DNA of 49,557 nucleotides. It comes from Glaciecola sp. GTDB lineage: Bacteria > Pseudomonadota > Gammaproteobacteria > Enterobacterales > Alteromonadaceae. The notes under the pieces were generated by a model. The model was not told the origin of the DNA. It did no database searches and worked only from the letters and a program-made list of their open reading frames with translations. This document shows positions 9,837 to 18,584 of this stretch, piece after piece (the stretch's first letter is position 1; every line of letters begins with the position of its first letter). The stretch spans positions 1 to 49,557 of the forward strand of contig JALRKK010000027.1 in the NCBI GenBank assembly GCA_023268935.1. The letters run 5' to 3'. A program made the translations under genes and the position numbers.

Positions 9837-9988
9837 TTCGCAACGACTTCAAAATGTGTGAAGTAATAGGTCACATTGAACCTTTTGCCTTTTCATGTTT
9901 CTATACACGCATGCACGAGGAACTTACTGATTTTTCTATAATAAACATTGATATATTGCCCGAATCATCTGGCCATAATGCTTCGCGT

Positions 9989-10849
9989 ATGCTCTCCAAA
10001 CCCAAGGAATCATCAGCAGGCTGGTTCATATTGGGTTCGCTTGTCACTCATCTAATTATCATGGTTGGGTTTGCGCAACAACACTGGGCAGTCCCTGTTG
10101 ATGTAAAGGATGACCAACCTCGCATACAAGCACAACTGATCGAAATCCCTTTACCACCAAAGGTCGCCGCGGAACCTTCCAAAAATAATCTCAATCCCGT
10201 TACAACCAAACCAATACCCGAACCAGTTATTGAGCCTGCTGTCAAAAAAGCCATTGAACCCGAAATAGCTCAACCACTAGAGTCGCACGCCCTGCGCCCT
10301 TTACCAACGACACCAGAATTATCACCTGTAGAAGTCCTCAATACAGCTATGTCACCCAATCCAGTAGTTGATCTACCAGAAGTTGATTTTCGCTCGCAAA
10401 CACCCATTGTCCTGCAAGAAACACATAAAGCGAATACCTTATTACCTTCCACCACGTTGCTGCCTCAAGCGACCCGTGATTACTTACAAAATAATCAAGC
10501 ATCTAAATTTGCTAAGCTCACCTCGGATTCATCCGCGCAGTATCAAAACGATTTGATATCACCTGAATTATTCAAAGCGCCAGCCCCTCTGACTAAGGAA
10601 GCGCTTGCGATGAAAACCATTATGCAAAGTAAGATCGATATTGATTGCGCCAGTGCACTCAACCAAGCTTTGGTCATTGTTAGCGCGTTCACGGTGGGAG
10701 CATTATTATGTGAGGACAAAGGGGATGTGAATTCATTTATCGAACAGCGTCTTGCTGAAAAACGTCCTCAACCGCCGATGATTGGTGCTACGAAATTAAA
10801 AGCGTTAGCGGCATCGACTTCCACATCGCCCAAACAAACGCCAGGGTAG
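9989..10849 (+). CDS. TonB-like proline-rich membrane-anchored protein of unknown function
   Basis: I do not recognise a family. From the ATG at 9989 the product is 286 residues. It has a short cytoplasmic start, one membrane segment (about residues 13-30, WFILGSLVTHLIIMVGFA), and a Pro/Glu/Lys-rich stretch (about 50-110) like the periplasmic spacer of TonB. A C-terminal part holds two cysteines (DIDCASALNQ and ALLCEDKGD). A longer in-frame ORF from 9767 exists, but it would cover the NtrC-like sites of glnK and lacks a ribosome binding site. A TATAAT at 9937-9942 also argues for a downstream start. No TonB C-terminal domain is seen, and no ExbB/ExbD genes are nearby. Confidence 0.6.
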   Translation: MLSKPKESSAGWFILGSLVTHLIIMVGFAQQHWAVPVDVKDDQPRIQAQLIEIPLPPKVAAEPSKNNLNPVTTKPIPEPVIEPAVKKAIEPEIAQPLESHALRPLPTTPELSPVEVLNTAMSPNPVVDLPEVDFRSQTPIVLQETHKANTLLPSTTLLPQATRDYLQNNQASKFAKLTSDSSAQYQNDLISPELFKAPAPLTKEALAMKTIMQSKIDIDCASALNQALVIVSAFTVGALLCEDKGDVNSFIEQRLAEKRPQPPMIGATKLKALAASTSTSPKQTPG

Positions 10850-10901
10850 ATTTAGGATGAGTTGTATACATCCAATGATTGCAGAGCAGTTTGACATCGA
10901 C

Positions 10902-13223
10902 CTACCCTCCAAATAACCGCTCCCACAAGGATTTGCGTTTCGGCTTGGTGGGCACTATAGGTTGCTCTTTACGTTCACTGCGCCCAGAACAATTCTCTAC
11001 TGCATCCGATAACCCAGAAGACACCGCAGGTAAAGACAAATTATCGCGACATCCACCGGTGCGTTGAGCCCCAGTACTTGGGTTAAAGTGCGCAATTTCT
11101 AAGCCTGGTGGAAAGCGTCTCGATAAGGATTTGGGCGTCATCGTGCGCTGCCAATCAATGTACACACGCAAAGCACCGCTGCTTCCGGATAATCCGGTTT
11201 GTGCATTGCTATCCGAACCCATCCAAATGGTCGCAACTAAATTTCGGTCAAACCCCGCAAACCAACTGTCGCGATAATCATTGGTGGTGCCTGTTTTGCC
11301 CGCCATATTAATGTTGGGAAATATTTTACCCAAGGCACGAGCGGTACCGTCTCGAGTGACCTTATGCAGCCCGTAATTAAGCACATAAGCTACATCTAAA
11401 GGAATGCGTTGCTCACCATATTCTGACCGGCGCCAGAGAAGCTGCTGCTGCGCATCCAGAATGCCTGTCACAGTATGTAAGGGTCTCAACACTCCATCAT
11501 TGGCGATGGTTTGATACATTTGATTGACCTGATAAGGCGTGAGATTAACTGCCCCCAAGGTAATTGCTGGCAACTCAGGGATCGGCTCATCAACGCCTAA
11601 GTTTTGCAGACTTTGCATCACAACATCTAGCCCCATGTCTAAAGCGAGGTTCACTGCAGGTAAGTTATACGATTGCGTTAATGAGTCGAGCATATTGACT
11701 TTGCCGCGATATTCTTTATCTGCATTTTGCGGTTGCCACACTTGGCCATCGTCTAAAGTCACTGTCACAGGTTCATCGCGCAATATTGTTGCCAACCGAT
11801 AAGTATCAGCTTGCTCCAACGCAGCGACATAAATGGCGGGCTTAACCAAACTGCCGATAGAACGTTCCATATCAAGGGCACGATTAAAGCCGTCATTGGT
11901 GACATCGCGATCCCCAACAATCACGCGTATACCGCCAGTTATGCTATCACTTACCACCATCGCCGCTTGGAGATCGTTAATATTTCGTGCGACAGCGACT
12001 TGTGTAACTCGCTCAGATAACGCTTTCTCTGCCCGTCTCTGGGCATTAATATCCAAAGTAGTAAACACCCGAATGCCTGAGTTTCGCAACGACGGATCGG
12101 CCAAAATGGTAGTTAATTCCCTTTTGAGTTTCGCCATAAAAGACGGATGCTTGCCACTGGCTAGACTCGCACCGGAAGCAATATTGAGAGGGCTCTCAAT
12201 CGCATTGAGGTAGGTTGGCTTATCAATAACATCTTGCTCAAATAAAATTTTGAGTACCAAATCACGGCGTTCCAGCGCACGTTCTGGATAGCGGCGAGGA
12301 TTGTAATAAGAGGGGCCTTTGAGCATACCGACTAAGGTAGCGATCTCAGGTAAATTCAATTCATTAAGTGGCCGGTCAAAATAAAAATGCGCACCTAAGC
12401 CAAAGCCATGAACCGCTTTTCCGCCATTTTGCCCTACAAACACCTCGTTGAGGTAAGCCAGTAATATCTCATCTTTATCATAACGCGCATCAATCACAAT
12501 GGACATAAGCGCCTCTTTGATTTTACGAGTATAGGACTGTTCACGAGTCAGGTAGAGATTTTTGATCAGTTGTTGCGTAAGGGTCGAACCGCCTTGAACT
12601 TTTCGTCCCGCTGCGATGTTAGCGAATAACGCACGAGCTATCGCGATGGGATTGACCCCAAAGTGCGAATAAAAATTGCGGTCTTCTACCATTACCAAAG
12701 TATCCACCAGATAAGGCGGCAAATCTTCTTGGCGCAATAACATACGATCTTCGCGATTCCCCGATAGAAGTCGAGTCACTAGCCAGGGTTCTAAACGAGT
12801 TAATTCCACTGCCTCGGATTTCCCCGTCATGGCATCCGTGAGCAATAGTTGGGCGATGCGACCAGAGCGCCATGATATATTAAGTTGCGTCGCTGGAACG
12901 GCGCCATCCAAAAAGTGAAATGCGCGTCGTTGAATAGCGAGTGAACTTTTTGACAGTGAATACTCACCCACCTTTGAAGCATTATTTTGCTCACGGTATC
13001 CAAGCAATTCTAATTCATCAATCACTTCTTGAGGCGTGATTTCTTGGTTGAGAGAAAGCGTCAATGGTCGAGCATAGACCTGCACCGGCACTTGCCACTT
13101 ATAGCCCGAAAAATGCGGCCGCAACTGCGCATCAAGATAAAACAAATACGCCAAAAGCAATGTGAAGCCGACTAGAGCGAACTTCCACCAATACTGTTTA
13201 CACCACTGCCAAAATGCTTGCAT
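10902..13223 (-). CDS. mrcB: Penicillin-binding protein 1B (bifunctional transglycosylase/transpeptidase)
   Basis: This class A PBP polymerises and cross-links peptidoglycan at the inner membrane. The 773 residues contain a membrane anchor (about 14-30), a UB2H-like domain (about 60-150), and a GT51 domain with catalytic Glu180 in VEDRNFYSHFG followed by GGSTLTQQLIKNLYL. The transpeptidase domain has Ser458 (SLVK), SYN at 518-520 and KTGT at 643-646. It is slightly shorter than E. coli PBP1B at the N-terminus. It is divergent from phaC with only 83 bases between starts and convergent with the TonB-like gene. Confidence 0.96.
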   Translation of the reverse strand: MQAFWQWCKQYWWKFALVGFTLLLAYLFYLDAQLRPHFSGYKWQVPVQVYARPLTLSLNQEITPQEVIDELELLGYREQNNASKVGEYSLSKSSLAIQRRAFHFLDGAVPATQLNISWRSGRIAQLLLTDAMTGKSEAVELTRLEPWLVTRLLSGNREDRMLLRQEDLPPYLVDTLVMVEDRNFYSHFGVNPIAIARALFANIAAGRKVQGGSTLTQQLIKNLYLTREQSYTRKIKEALMSIVIDARYDKDEILLAYLNEVFVGQNGGKAVHGFGLGAHFYFDRPLNELNLPEIATLVGMLKGPSYYNPRRYPERALERRDLVLKILFEQDVIDKPTYLNAIESPLNIASGASLASGKHPSFMAKLKRELTTILADPSLRNSGIRVFTTLDINAQRRAEKALSERVTQVAVARNINDLQAAMVVSDSITGGIRVIVGDRDVTNDGFNRALDMERSIGSLVKPAIYVAALEQADTYRLATILRDEPVTVTLDDGQVWQPQNADKEYRGKVNMLDSLTQSYNLPAVNLALDMGLDVVMQSLQNLGVDEPIPELPAITLGAVNLTPYQVNQMYQTIANDGVLRPLHTVTGILDAQQQLLWRRSEYGEQRIPLDVAYVLNYGLHKVTRDGTARALGKIFPNINMAGKTGTTNDYRDSWFAGFDRNLVATIWMGSDSNAQTGLSGSSGALRVYIDWQRTMTPKSLSRRFPPGLEIAHFNPSTGAQRTGGCRDNLSLPAVSSGLSDAVENCSGRSERKEQPIVPTKPKRKSLWERLFGG

Positions 13224-13306
13224 TAAGAACGTCTTACCTTAAGATAATTGCATCATAGACTAACCCCTCATAGGTTAGCACATTCTACCACTCTAGTCGT
13301 AGCAAT

Positions 13307-15160
13307 ATGGACAAGTCAAAAGACACTCAATACTATAAAGCAATAGTCGAAGAATTAACCAAGCAAGGAAGTCAAATGGGTCAGTCTGAGCACGAAGAGA
13401 TCTTACAAAGCATCAACAAGTACGCACAAGTCTTTAATGCCATGGTCAAAGATACGCTGTTAAAGCAAGGCCAAGAAGGTCAATCCATGGAAAACATGAA
13501 AAGCATGTTTGACCCCAATCAGCTGGTTTCTTTGTTATCGGATCAAGTTGAAATTGATTCGGCCAAACTGCTTCAGTCGCAAATGCGTTTTATGGAACAA
13601 CAAACGGCGCTGTGGCAACAAGCGTCGATGGCCTTTATGGGCGAGCAATTTAATCCCATTATTAATGAAACCAAAGGCGACAATCGGTTTAAACATGATG
13701 AGTGGAGCAATAACCCTGCCTTTAATTATATGAAGCAAGCGTATTTGCTCAATTCACAAATGCTCGAAAACGTAGTGGATGCCTTGCACTTTAAAGACGA
13801 CAAAACCGCAGAGCAAGTCAAATTCTATACGCGCCAGTACATCAGCTCAGTCTCCCCAACCAACTATGTGCTGACCAATCCTGAAGTATGCGAAGAGATC
13901 CTAAAATCGAACGGCGAAAGCATCCTCAAAGGAATGCAAAATTTCATGGCGGATTTGGAACAGAGTCCTTTAGAAGCCTTCAAAATTACCCAAACTGATC
14001 CCGATGCGTTTACGGTTGGCGAAAATCTAGCAACCACAGAAGGTCAGGTGATCTTCAAGAATGAACTGATTGAACTGATTCATTACACGCCCAAAACTGA
14101 AAAAACGTACAAAAACCCAATTCTGTTTACGCCGCCGTTTATCAACAAATATTATGTGCTTGACTTAGATTACAAAAAATCCATGGTGCGTTCGTTATTA
14201 GAGGCCGGCTATGAAGTCTTTATGATTTCTTGGGTCAATCCCGATGCAAGCTTAGCTGAGGTGGATTTTGCTGGATATATGAAGCTTGGTCCACTCGCCG
14301 CACTTGATGTGGTATGTGATGTGACCAAAGCGCCCAAAGTAAATTTAACCGGATTTTGTGTGGGGGGCACATTGAGTTCAGTCACGGCGGCCTATCTCAG
14401 AGCCAAAGGCGATGAGCGCCTTGGTTCATTAACATTATTCACGACGTTATTGGATTTTTCTGAGCCGGGTGAAGTGGGTAACTACCTTTCTGAAGACATG
14501 CTTAATATGCTTGAGCAAAGCACGGAAGTAAAAGGGATTTTCGATGGCCGAATTTTGGGTCTGTCGTTCAGCTTGTTGCGAGAAAACTCACTGTTTTGGT
14601 CGTTCTTTATCAAAAACTATTTGCAAGGCAAAGATCCCGCGCCATTTGACATATTGTACTGGAACTCAGATTCCACCAATTTAACCGCGGCGTGTTACAA
14701 GCAATATCTACGCACCACTTATTGGGGCAACAAACTCATCGAACCCAATGCCTTTGAAATCGACGGTGTGGGTATTGATCTAGGTAAAATCGACATCCCA
14801 GTATATTCGATTGCCACCATTGCTGACCACATTGTCTTATGGAAAGCAGCCTACAAATCTGCGCAAAATCTCGGTGGTGATGTGCGGTTTGTATTAGCTG
14901 GCTCAGGACATTTGGCTGGGGTGATTAATCCAATTGAAGGCGGTAAGTATCCACATTGGCTCAATCCTAACATGCCAGAGAACGCCGATGAGTGGTTGGC
15001 GAATGCCGAGGAACAACCTGGCTCTTGGTGGACGGATTGGCATGAATGGTTAGCTGAAAAGTCTGGCAATCAAACGAAAGCCTTAGTGCCTGGGAAAACC
15101 AAACAATACCCTGCTCTGTATCCTGCACCAGGTCAATATGTCCTAAAACGCTTAGGCTAA
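13307..15160 (+). CDS. phaC: Class I polyhydroxyalkanoate synthase
   Basis: This enzyme polymerises 3-hydroxyacyl-CoA into PHA on the granule surface. The 617-residue protein has the variable N-terminal domain and an alpha/beta-hydrolase core with the lipase-like box GFCVGG carrying nucleophile Cys351. The other triad members are Asp507 (IADHIVLW) and His535 (GSGHLAGVINP). Length fits class I synthases that need no PhaE or PhaR subunit. No clear ribosome binding site precedes the ATG. It leads the PHA region (phaC, phaR, phasins, phaZ, phaB). A strong terminator follows, so phaR is probably transcribed separately. No phaA thiolase is in the window. Confidence 0.96.
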   Translation: MDKSKDTQYYKAIVEELTKQGSQMGQSEHEEILQSINKYAQVFNAMVKDTLLKQGQEGQSMENMKSMFDPNQLVSLLSDQVEIDSAKLLQSQMRFMEQQTALWQQASMAFMGEQFNPIINETKGDNRFKHDEWSNNPAFNYMKQAYLLNSQMLENVVDALHFKDDKTAEQVKFYTRQYISSVSPTNYVLTNPEVCEEILKSNGESILKGMQNFMADLEQSPLEAFKITQTDPDAFTVGENLATTEGQVIFKNELIELIHYTPKTEKTYKNPILFTPPFINKYYVLDLDYKKSMVRSLLEAGYEVFMISWVNPDASLAEVDFAGYMKLGPLAALDVVCDVTKAPKVNLTGFCVGGTLSSVTAAYLRAKGDERLGSLTLFTTLLDFSEPGEVGNYLSEDMLNMLEQSTEVKGIFDGRILGLSFSLLRENSLFWSFFIKNYLQGKDPAPFDILYWNSDSTNLTAACYKQYLRTTYWGNKLIEPNAFEIDGVGIDLGKIDIPVYSIATIADHIVLWKAAYKSAQNLGGDVRFVLAGSGHLAGVINPIEGGKYPHWLNPNMPENADEWLANAEEQPGSWWTDWHEWLAEKSGNQTKALVPGKTKQYPALYPAPGQYVLKRLG

Positions 15161-15170
15161 TATCATCTAT

Positions 15171-15196
15171 AGCGCCACATTGATGTGGCGCTTTTT
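15171..15196 (+). terminator. Terminator after phaC
   Basis: An inverted repeat AGCGCCACAT/ATGTGGCGCT (15171-15180 with 15183-15192) is followed by five T. Confidence 0.92.
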
Positions 15197-15264
15197 CTTT
15201 GTCATATCCATCAAAATACAGTAATCTATTGATTGATATACAAGCTCAACGCATGGAATGATCA

Positions 15265-15693
15265 GTGATCACAATCAAAAAATACCCCAATCGTCGCCTC
15301 TACGATACCAGCCAATCTAAGTACATCAACTTAGAAGACATCAAGACTATGATCAAATCACGTGACGAGTTCCAAATTGTCGATTCCAAAACCCAAGATG
15401 TGATCACCAAAAGCGTATTACTGCAAATCATCAGTGAATCTGAATCGAATCAAGCCCAGTCCTTGTTAACTGACAAATTATTACAACAACTGATCCGTTA
15501 TTATGACAATCAAGACATGCAGCCGCTTTTGCGTCAGTATCTTGAACAGTCCTTAGTCAGCTTCATGGAACAACAAGACAAGATCCAAAGCATGATGAAT
15601 ACTATGGTCAATGCCACTCCATTAGGCATGTTCCAAAAAATGTTTGACCCGAACAACAATCCTTGGCAACCCAACAAGCCCAAAGATGAGTAA
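15265..15693 (+). CDS. phaR: PHA synthesis repressor PhaR
   Basis: This DNA-binding regulator represses phasin genes until PHA granules titrate it. The 142-residue protein starts with the invariant segment ITIKKYPNRRLYDT of the PHB/PHA accumulation regulator DNA-binding domain, followed by the PHB_acc region (about 60-105) and a Gln/Met-rich C-terminus. The start is GTG at 15265: an upstream in-frame ATG (15253) runs into a stop after two codons, and GGAA lies 6 bases before the GTG. Candidate operators of the TGC-N3-GCA type flank the downstream phasin promoter. Confidence 0.93.
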   Translation: MITIKKYPNRRLYDTSQSKYINLEDIKTMIKSRDEFQIVDSKTQDVITKSVLLQIISESESNQAQSLLTDKLLQQLIRYYDNQDMQPLLRQYLEQSLVSFMEQQDKIQSMMNTMVNATPLGMFQKMFDPNNNPWQPNKPKDE

Positions 15694-15698
15694 GTCTC

Positions 15699-15905
15699 CA
15701 TGCCACCGGCAGTTATGAGTATCTCTTGCACACTTATGCCGCCAAGCCACGTTCTGAACTCACTGTTTTGGAATTAGCAAGTTGTGATAAAGATACTCAA
15801 TGAGTGCATCTCGTCATTGTAAGTGCAAAAGGCAGACAAGTTGAATGGAAAGCTTTTTACCGAATCGCTAATGCACTGGCACGTGTAAAAGTCTTGGTAG
15901 TGTAA
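15699..15905 (+). pseudogene. Possible gene remnant between phaR and the phasins
   Basis: One plus frame reads about 68 codons interrupted by a single TGA at 15801-15803. The protein-like content on both sides is SYEYLLHTYAAKPRSELTVL before it and WKAFYRIANALARVKVLVV after it. There is no start codon with a ribosome binding site. I do not recognise the family. The rest of the gap to the phasin start is AT-rich and holds the phasin promoter. Confidence 0.3.
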
Positions 15906-16063
15906 TAACGGTTTGTGCAAACGCAACACAACCAATGCCAAACTTACTTCTCAATTCGTATACCAGCTTACCTACTCACATTTCATAAAATAAAAAAATT
16001 CCGCATTTGAACATATTTTTTTAATAATAAATTCAATGATTTAATAAAAAAATTACAAAATAA

Positions 16064-16077
16064 TGTTGCGATGCACA
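16064..16077. promoter_or_regulatory. Candidate PhaR operator, upstream copy
   Basis: The sequence TGTTGCGATGCACA contains TGC-GAT-GCA, of the TGC-N3-GCA type, and lies just upstream of the -35 box of the phasin promoter. A related palindrome lies downstream of the -10 box. Confidence 0.5.
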
Positions 16078-16086
16078 AAAATACAC

Positions 16087-16115
16087 TTGACGGTTTTTTA
16101 AACACCCGCTATAGT
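16087..16115 (+). promoter_or_regulatory. Sigma70 promoter of the phasin operon
   Basis: TTGACG at 16087-16092 and TATAGT at 16110-16115 are separated by 17 bases. Transcription would start near 16122, about 50 bases before the first phasin ATG. Confidence 0.75.
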
Positions 16116-16128
16116 TAACTTAACTCGA

Positions 16129-16143
16129 TGTTGCAACGCAACA
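16129..16143. promoter_or_regulatory. Candidate PhaR operator, downstream copy
   Basis: This is a perfect palindrome TGTTGC-AAC-GCAACA containing TGC-N3-GCA. It covers about +7 to +21 of the predicted phasin transcript, a good place for repression. Confidence 0.6.
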
Positions 16144-16172
16144 AAATTCAACAAAGTTTTAAGGATAGCATC

Positions 16173-16775
16173 ATGTTTGGTAAATTTTCAGAGCAAGTCA
16201 AAAAGTCCTCTAAACCAGTGAGCTCATTAGTGGCTGTTAACACTAAAGCACTGGAAGAGTTGTCACAACAGCAAACCGAATTCTTCACTGGATTCTTGGC
16301 TGATAGCGTGAAGTATGTTGAATCACTATCAGTACAAACTGAAGTAAAAGGTTTCGTTGCGGCTCAATCTACTTATGCTGAAGCAGTAAAAGAGCGTTTA
16401 GCGCATACCTCAAAGCAAACCTACGGCACGATGAACGACATTCGTGAAGAGTATACCAAGGTACTTAAAACGTCGATTGAAGAATTGCCGGCGGCTGAAG
16501 AAGTGACCAAAGAATTGATGAAAGCTGTGCCTGCAGTGGCAACCCCTGCAGCACCAAAAGCGGAAGCAAAGCCTGCACCAGCGAAAAAGCCAGCGGCAAA
16601 GAAAGCACCAGCTAAAGCGGCCCCAAAAGCAGCCACAAAAGCAGCTCCTAAGCCAGCGGCAAAAGCGGAAGCCCCAAAAGCAGAAGCAAAGCCTGTAGCG
16701 AAAGCTGAAGCGCCAAAAGCAGCCGTGAAAACCGAATCTTCACCAGCAGCAACTGCTGCGGCGAAAAAAGCGTAA
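16173..16775 (+). CDS. Phasin with histone H1-like C-terminal tail (PhaF-like)
   Basis: Phasins coat PHA granules. From the ATG at 16173, which has AAGGA 7 bases upstream, the product is 200 residues. An amphipathic phasin_2-type domain (about 1-115, starting MFGKFSEQVKKSSKPVSSL) leads into a low-complexity Lys/Ala/Pro tail (about 120-200) of AAPKAEAKPA-type repeats. Such tails in Pseudomonas PhaF bind DNA and link granules to the nucleoid; the same role is inferred here. An in-frame ATG at 16128 lies inside the candidate operator and is rejected as start. It forms an operon with the second phasin. Confidence 0.88.
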   Translation: MFGKFSEQVKKSSKPVSSLVAVNTKALEELSQQQTEFFTGFLADSVKYVESLSVQTEVKGFVAAQSTYAEAVKERLAHTSKQTYGTMNDIREEYTKVLKTSIEELPAAEEVTKELMKAVPAVATPAAPKAEAKPAPAKKPAAKKAPAKAAPKAATKAAPKPAAKAEAPKAEAKPVAKAEAPKAAVKTESSPAATAAAKKA

Positions 16776-16806
16776 TATTACATTTTTTATTTAACGGAGA
16801 AATACC

Positions 16807-17151
16807 ATGTTTGAACAATTGAACGACCAACTTAAAGATTCTATGAAGCCTGTAACTGAGTTAGCGACTCTTAACATGAACGCGTTACAAGACATCGCTG
16901 AGAAGCAAAATGCATTATTCTCAACTTTGTTGAACGACGGCATGTCATTTGTTGAGTCTGCGAGCCAACAAAAAGACGTAATGAGCCTTGCTGAAACGCA
17001 AAAAGCGTACTTAGAAGGATTACAAGAAACTGTATCTGATGCAGCGAAAGAAACTTATGAAGTAATCACTTCAACGCAAAAAGCAGCGACTGACGTCATC
17101 AAGTCTGCTTCTGAAGAGTTCAGCTCAAAAGTTGCTGCAGTAGCAAAATAA
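16807..17151 (+). CDS. phaP: Phasin family protein
   Basis: This is a 114-residue, almost entirely helical amphipathic protein starting MFEQLNDQLKDSMKPVTELA. It resembles the N-terminal domain of the preceding phasin but has no basic tail, which suggests duplication. It has the phasin_2 pattern, including LNMNALQDIAEKQNALF and a Ser/Ala/Lys-rich end. GGAG precedes the ATG, and it lies 31 bases after the first phasin with a terminator beyond. It is expected on the granule surface. Confidence 0.9.
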   Translation: MFEQLNDQLKDSMKPVTELATLNMNALQDIAEKQNALFSTLLNDGMSFVESASQQKDVMSLAETQKAYLEGLQETVSDAAKETYEVITSTQKAATDVIKSASEEFSSKVAAVAK

Positions 17152-17166
17152 GCAAGACCAAAATAG

Positions 17167-17213
17167 CACTTCGCGGTTGCTTCTATCGTAGTAAAGTAAC
17201 CCGAAGTGTTTTT
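17167..17213 (+). terminator. Terminator after the phasin genes
   Basis: CACTTCG at 17167-17173 pairs with CGAAGTG at 17202-17208. Imperfect pairing continues inside the stem, and five T follow. Confidence 0.8.
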
Positions 17214-17260
17214 GCTTATCAGCACGGTGTTGGTAAGTGTCTAAATGTAGGAGTATATTT

Positions 17261-18481
17261 ATGAACCATTATCAAGCGTATGACTATTTAACCCGCTCAG
17301 CACAAGTCATGCATGAAGGTTTCAGTCTACTCAACGACGTTGCAAGCCACCCTACCAATCCATTCTCATATACTCTCGCTGGACGTTTTACTCATGCCAG
17401 TCTAGAAACCGCGATGCGATTAACCCGCCGTTATGAGAAATTGGGCTTTAATATCGACGAAGTCGAAATCGCCAATAAAACGTATTTAGTTCGTGAAGAA
17501 ACAGCGCTGAGCAAGCCATTTTGCGATTTAATCCACTTTAATCGTCGCGGTAAAACCGACGAACACAAAGTCTTACTGGTTGCCCCCCTTTCAGGACATT
17601 TTGCGACTTTATTAAAAGGCACCGTGGAAGCACTGCTTCCCGACCACGAAGTCTATATTACCGATTGGGCCGATGCGCGTGAAGTCCCGCTGGATGAAGG
17701 CCCGTTTTCGTTTGACTGTTACGTGTCATATTTAATCGAATTTATGCAATTTTTAGGGCCCGATACGCACTTAATTGCGATCTGTCAGCCAACGGTGCAA
17801 GCCCTCATTGCAACAGCCGTTATGGCTCAAGAAAAAGACCCGTGTGTGCCCCAATCTCTAACGTTAATGGCCGGTCCCATTGACCCTAGCAAGAACCCAA
17901 CTCGAGTGAATACGTTTGCACACGAACGTCCCATGAGCTGGTTCAAAAATGTCGCAATCATGGAAGTGCCTTACGGTTATCCGGGACAAGGTCGTAAAGT
18001 GTATCCTGGCTTTATGCAACTTGGCGGATTCATTTCCATGAACCAAGAAACGCATACCAAGAAGTACATGAATTTTTTCCAAAATATCATGTTTGGCGAT
18101 AATGAAGACAACGACCGTTTTCGTGCATTCTATGATGAGTATCTAGCGGTACTTGATATTCCTGCCGAGTTTTATCTCGAAACCATCGAGCGAATCTTCA
18201 AAAACAATGAATTAGCGCAAGGCAAAATCACCTACCAAGGCAAGCCTGTGGATTTTAATGCCATCGACGATACGGCATTACTCACGGTGGAAGGCGCTGA
18301 TGATGATATTTGTGGCTTACGTCAAACCGAAGCAGCGCAAGATATTTGCAAAAACATCCCCAAAAATATGCGTAAACATCACGTCCAGCAAGGTGCTGGG
18401 CACTACGGTATTTTCAGTGGTTCAAAATTCCGTCAACACATTCGCCCGTTGATTACCGAATTTATCCACAAATACGCTTAA
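17261..18481 (+). CDS. phaZ: Intracellular PHB depolymerase
   Basis: This enzyme mobilises stored polyhydroxybutyrate from native granules. From the ATG at 17261, with TAGGAG and 7-base spacing, the product is 406 residues; an in-frame GTG at 17237 is less likely. It starts NHYQAYDYLTRSAQVMHEG, typical of the PhaZ1 family. It carries the cysteine nucleophile Cys175 in AICQPTVQALIA, an Asp cluster at 347-349 (GADDDICGLR) and His381 (QGAGHYGIFSG). It has no signal peptide, as expected for a cytosolic granule enzyme. It has its own terminator and sits after the phasins. Confidence 0.95.
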   Translation: MNHYQAYDYLTRSAQVMHEGFSLLNDVASHPTNPFSYTLAGRFTHASLETAMRLTRRYEKLGFNIDEVEIANKTYLVREETALSKPFCDLIHFNRRGKTDEHKVLLVAPLSGHFATLLKGTVEALLPDHEVYITDWADAREVPLDEGPFSFDCYVSYLIEFMQFLGPDTHLIAICQPTVQALIATAVMAQEKDPCVPQSLTLMAGPIDPSKNPTRVNTFAHERPMSWFKNVAIMEVPYGYPGQGRKVYPGFMQLGGFISMNQETHTKKYMNFFQNIMFGDNEDNDRFRAFYDEYLAVLDIPAEFYLETIERIFKNNELAQGKITYQGKPVDFNAIDDTALLTVEGADDDICGLRQTEAAQDICKNIPKNMRKHHVQQGAGHYGIFSGSKFRQHIRPLITEFIHKYA

Positions 18482-18491
18482 CGCTGTCCTT

Positions 18492-18513
18492 GGGGGCTTA
18501 GGCCCCCTTTTTT
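18492..18513 (+). terminator. Terminator after phaZ
   Basis: A GGGGGC/GCCCCC stem with a TTAG loop is followed by six T. Confidence 0.95.
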
Positions 18514-18584
18514 GATCTATTTCCTTTAGATTTTTCACTCAATCTGCGGTAATGTAAGTATTGGATTTTTGTTAAGGACTTACC

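Noticed and set aside
9767-9988. Longer N-terminus of the TonB-like gene starting at 9767
   Set aside because: It would translate through the NtrC-like sites and a TATAAT box, has no ribosome binding site, and the sequence before residue 75 has no domain character.
16487-16772. Repeat-rich DNA in the first phasin gene considered as a tandem repeat or CRISPR-like array
   Set aside because: It is in-frame coding repeats for a Lys/Ala/Pro tail, without regular unit and spacer lengths.
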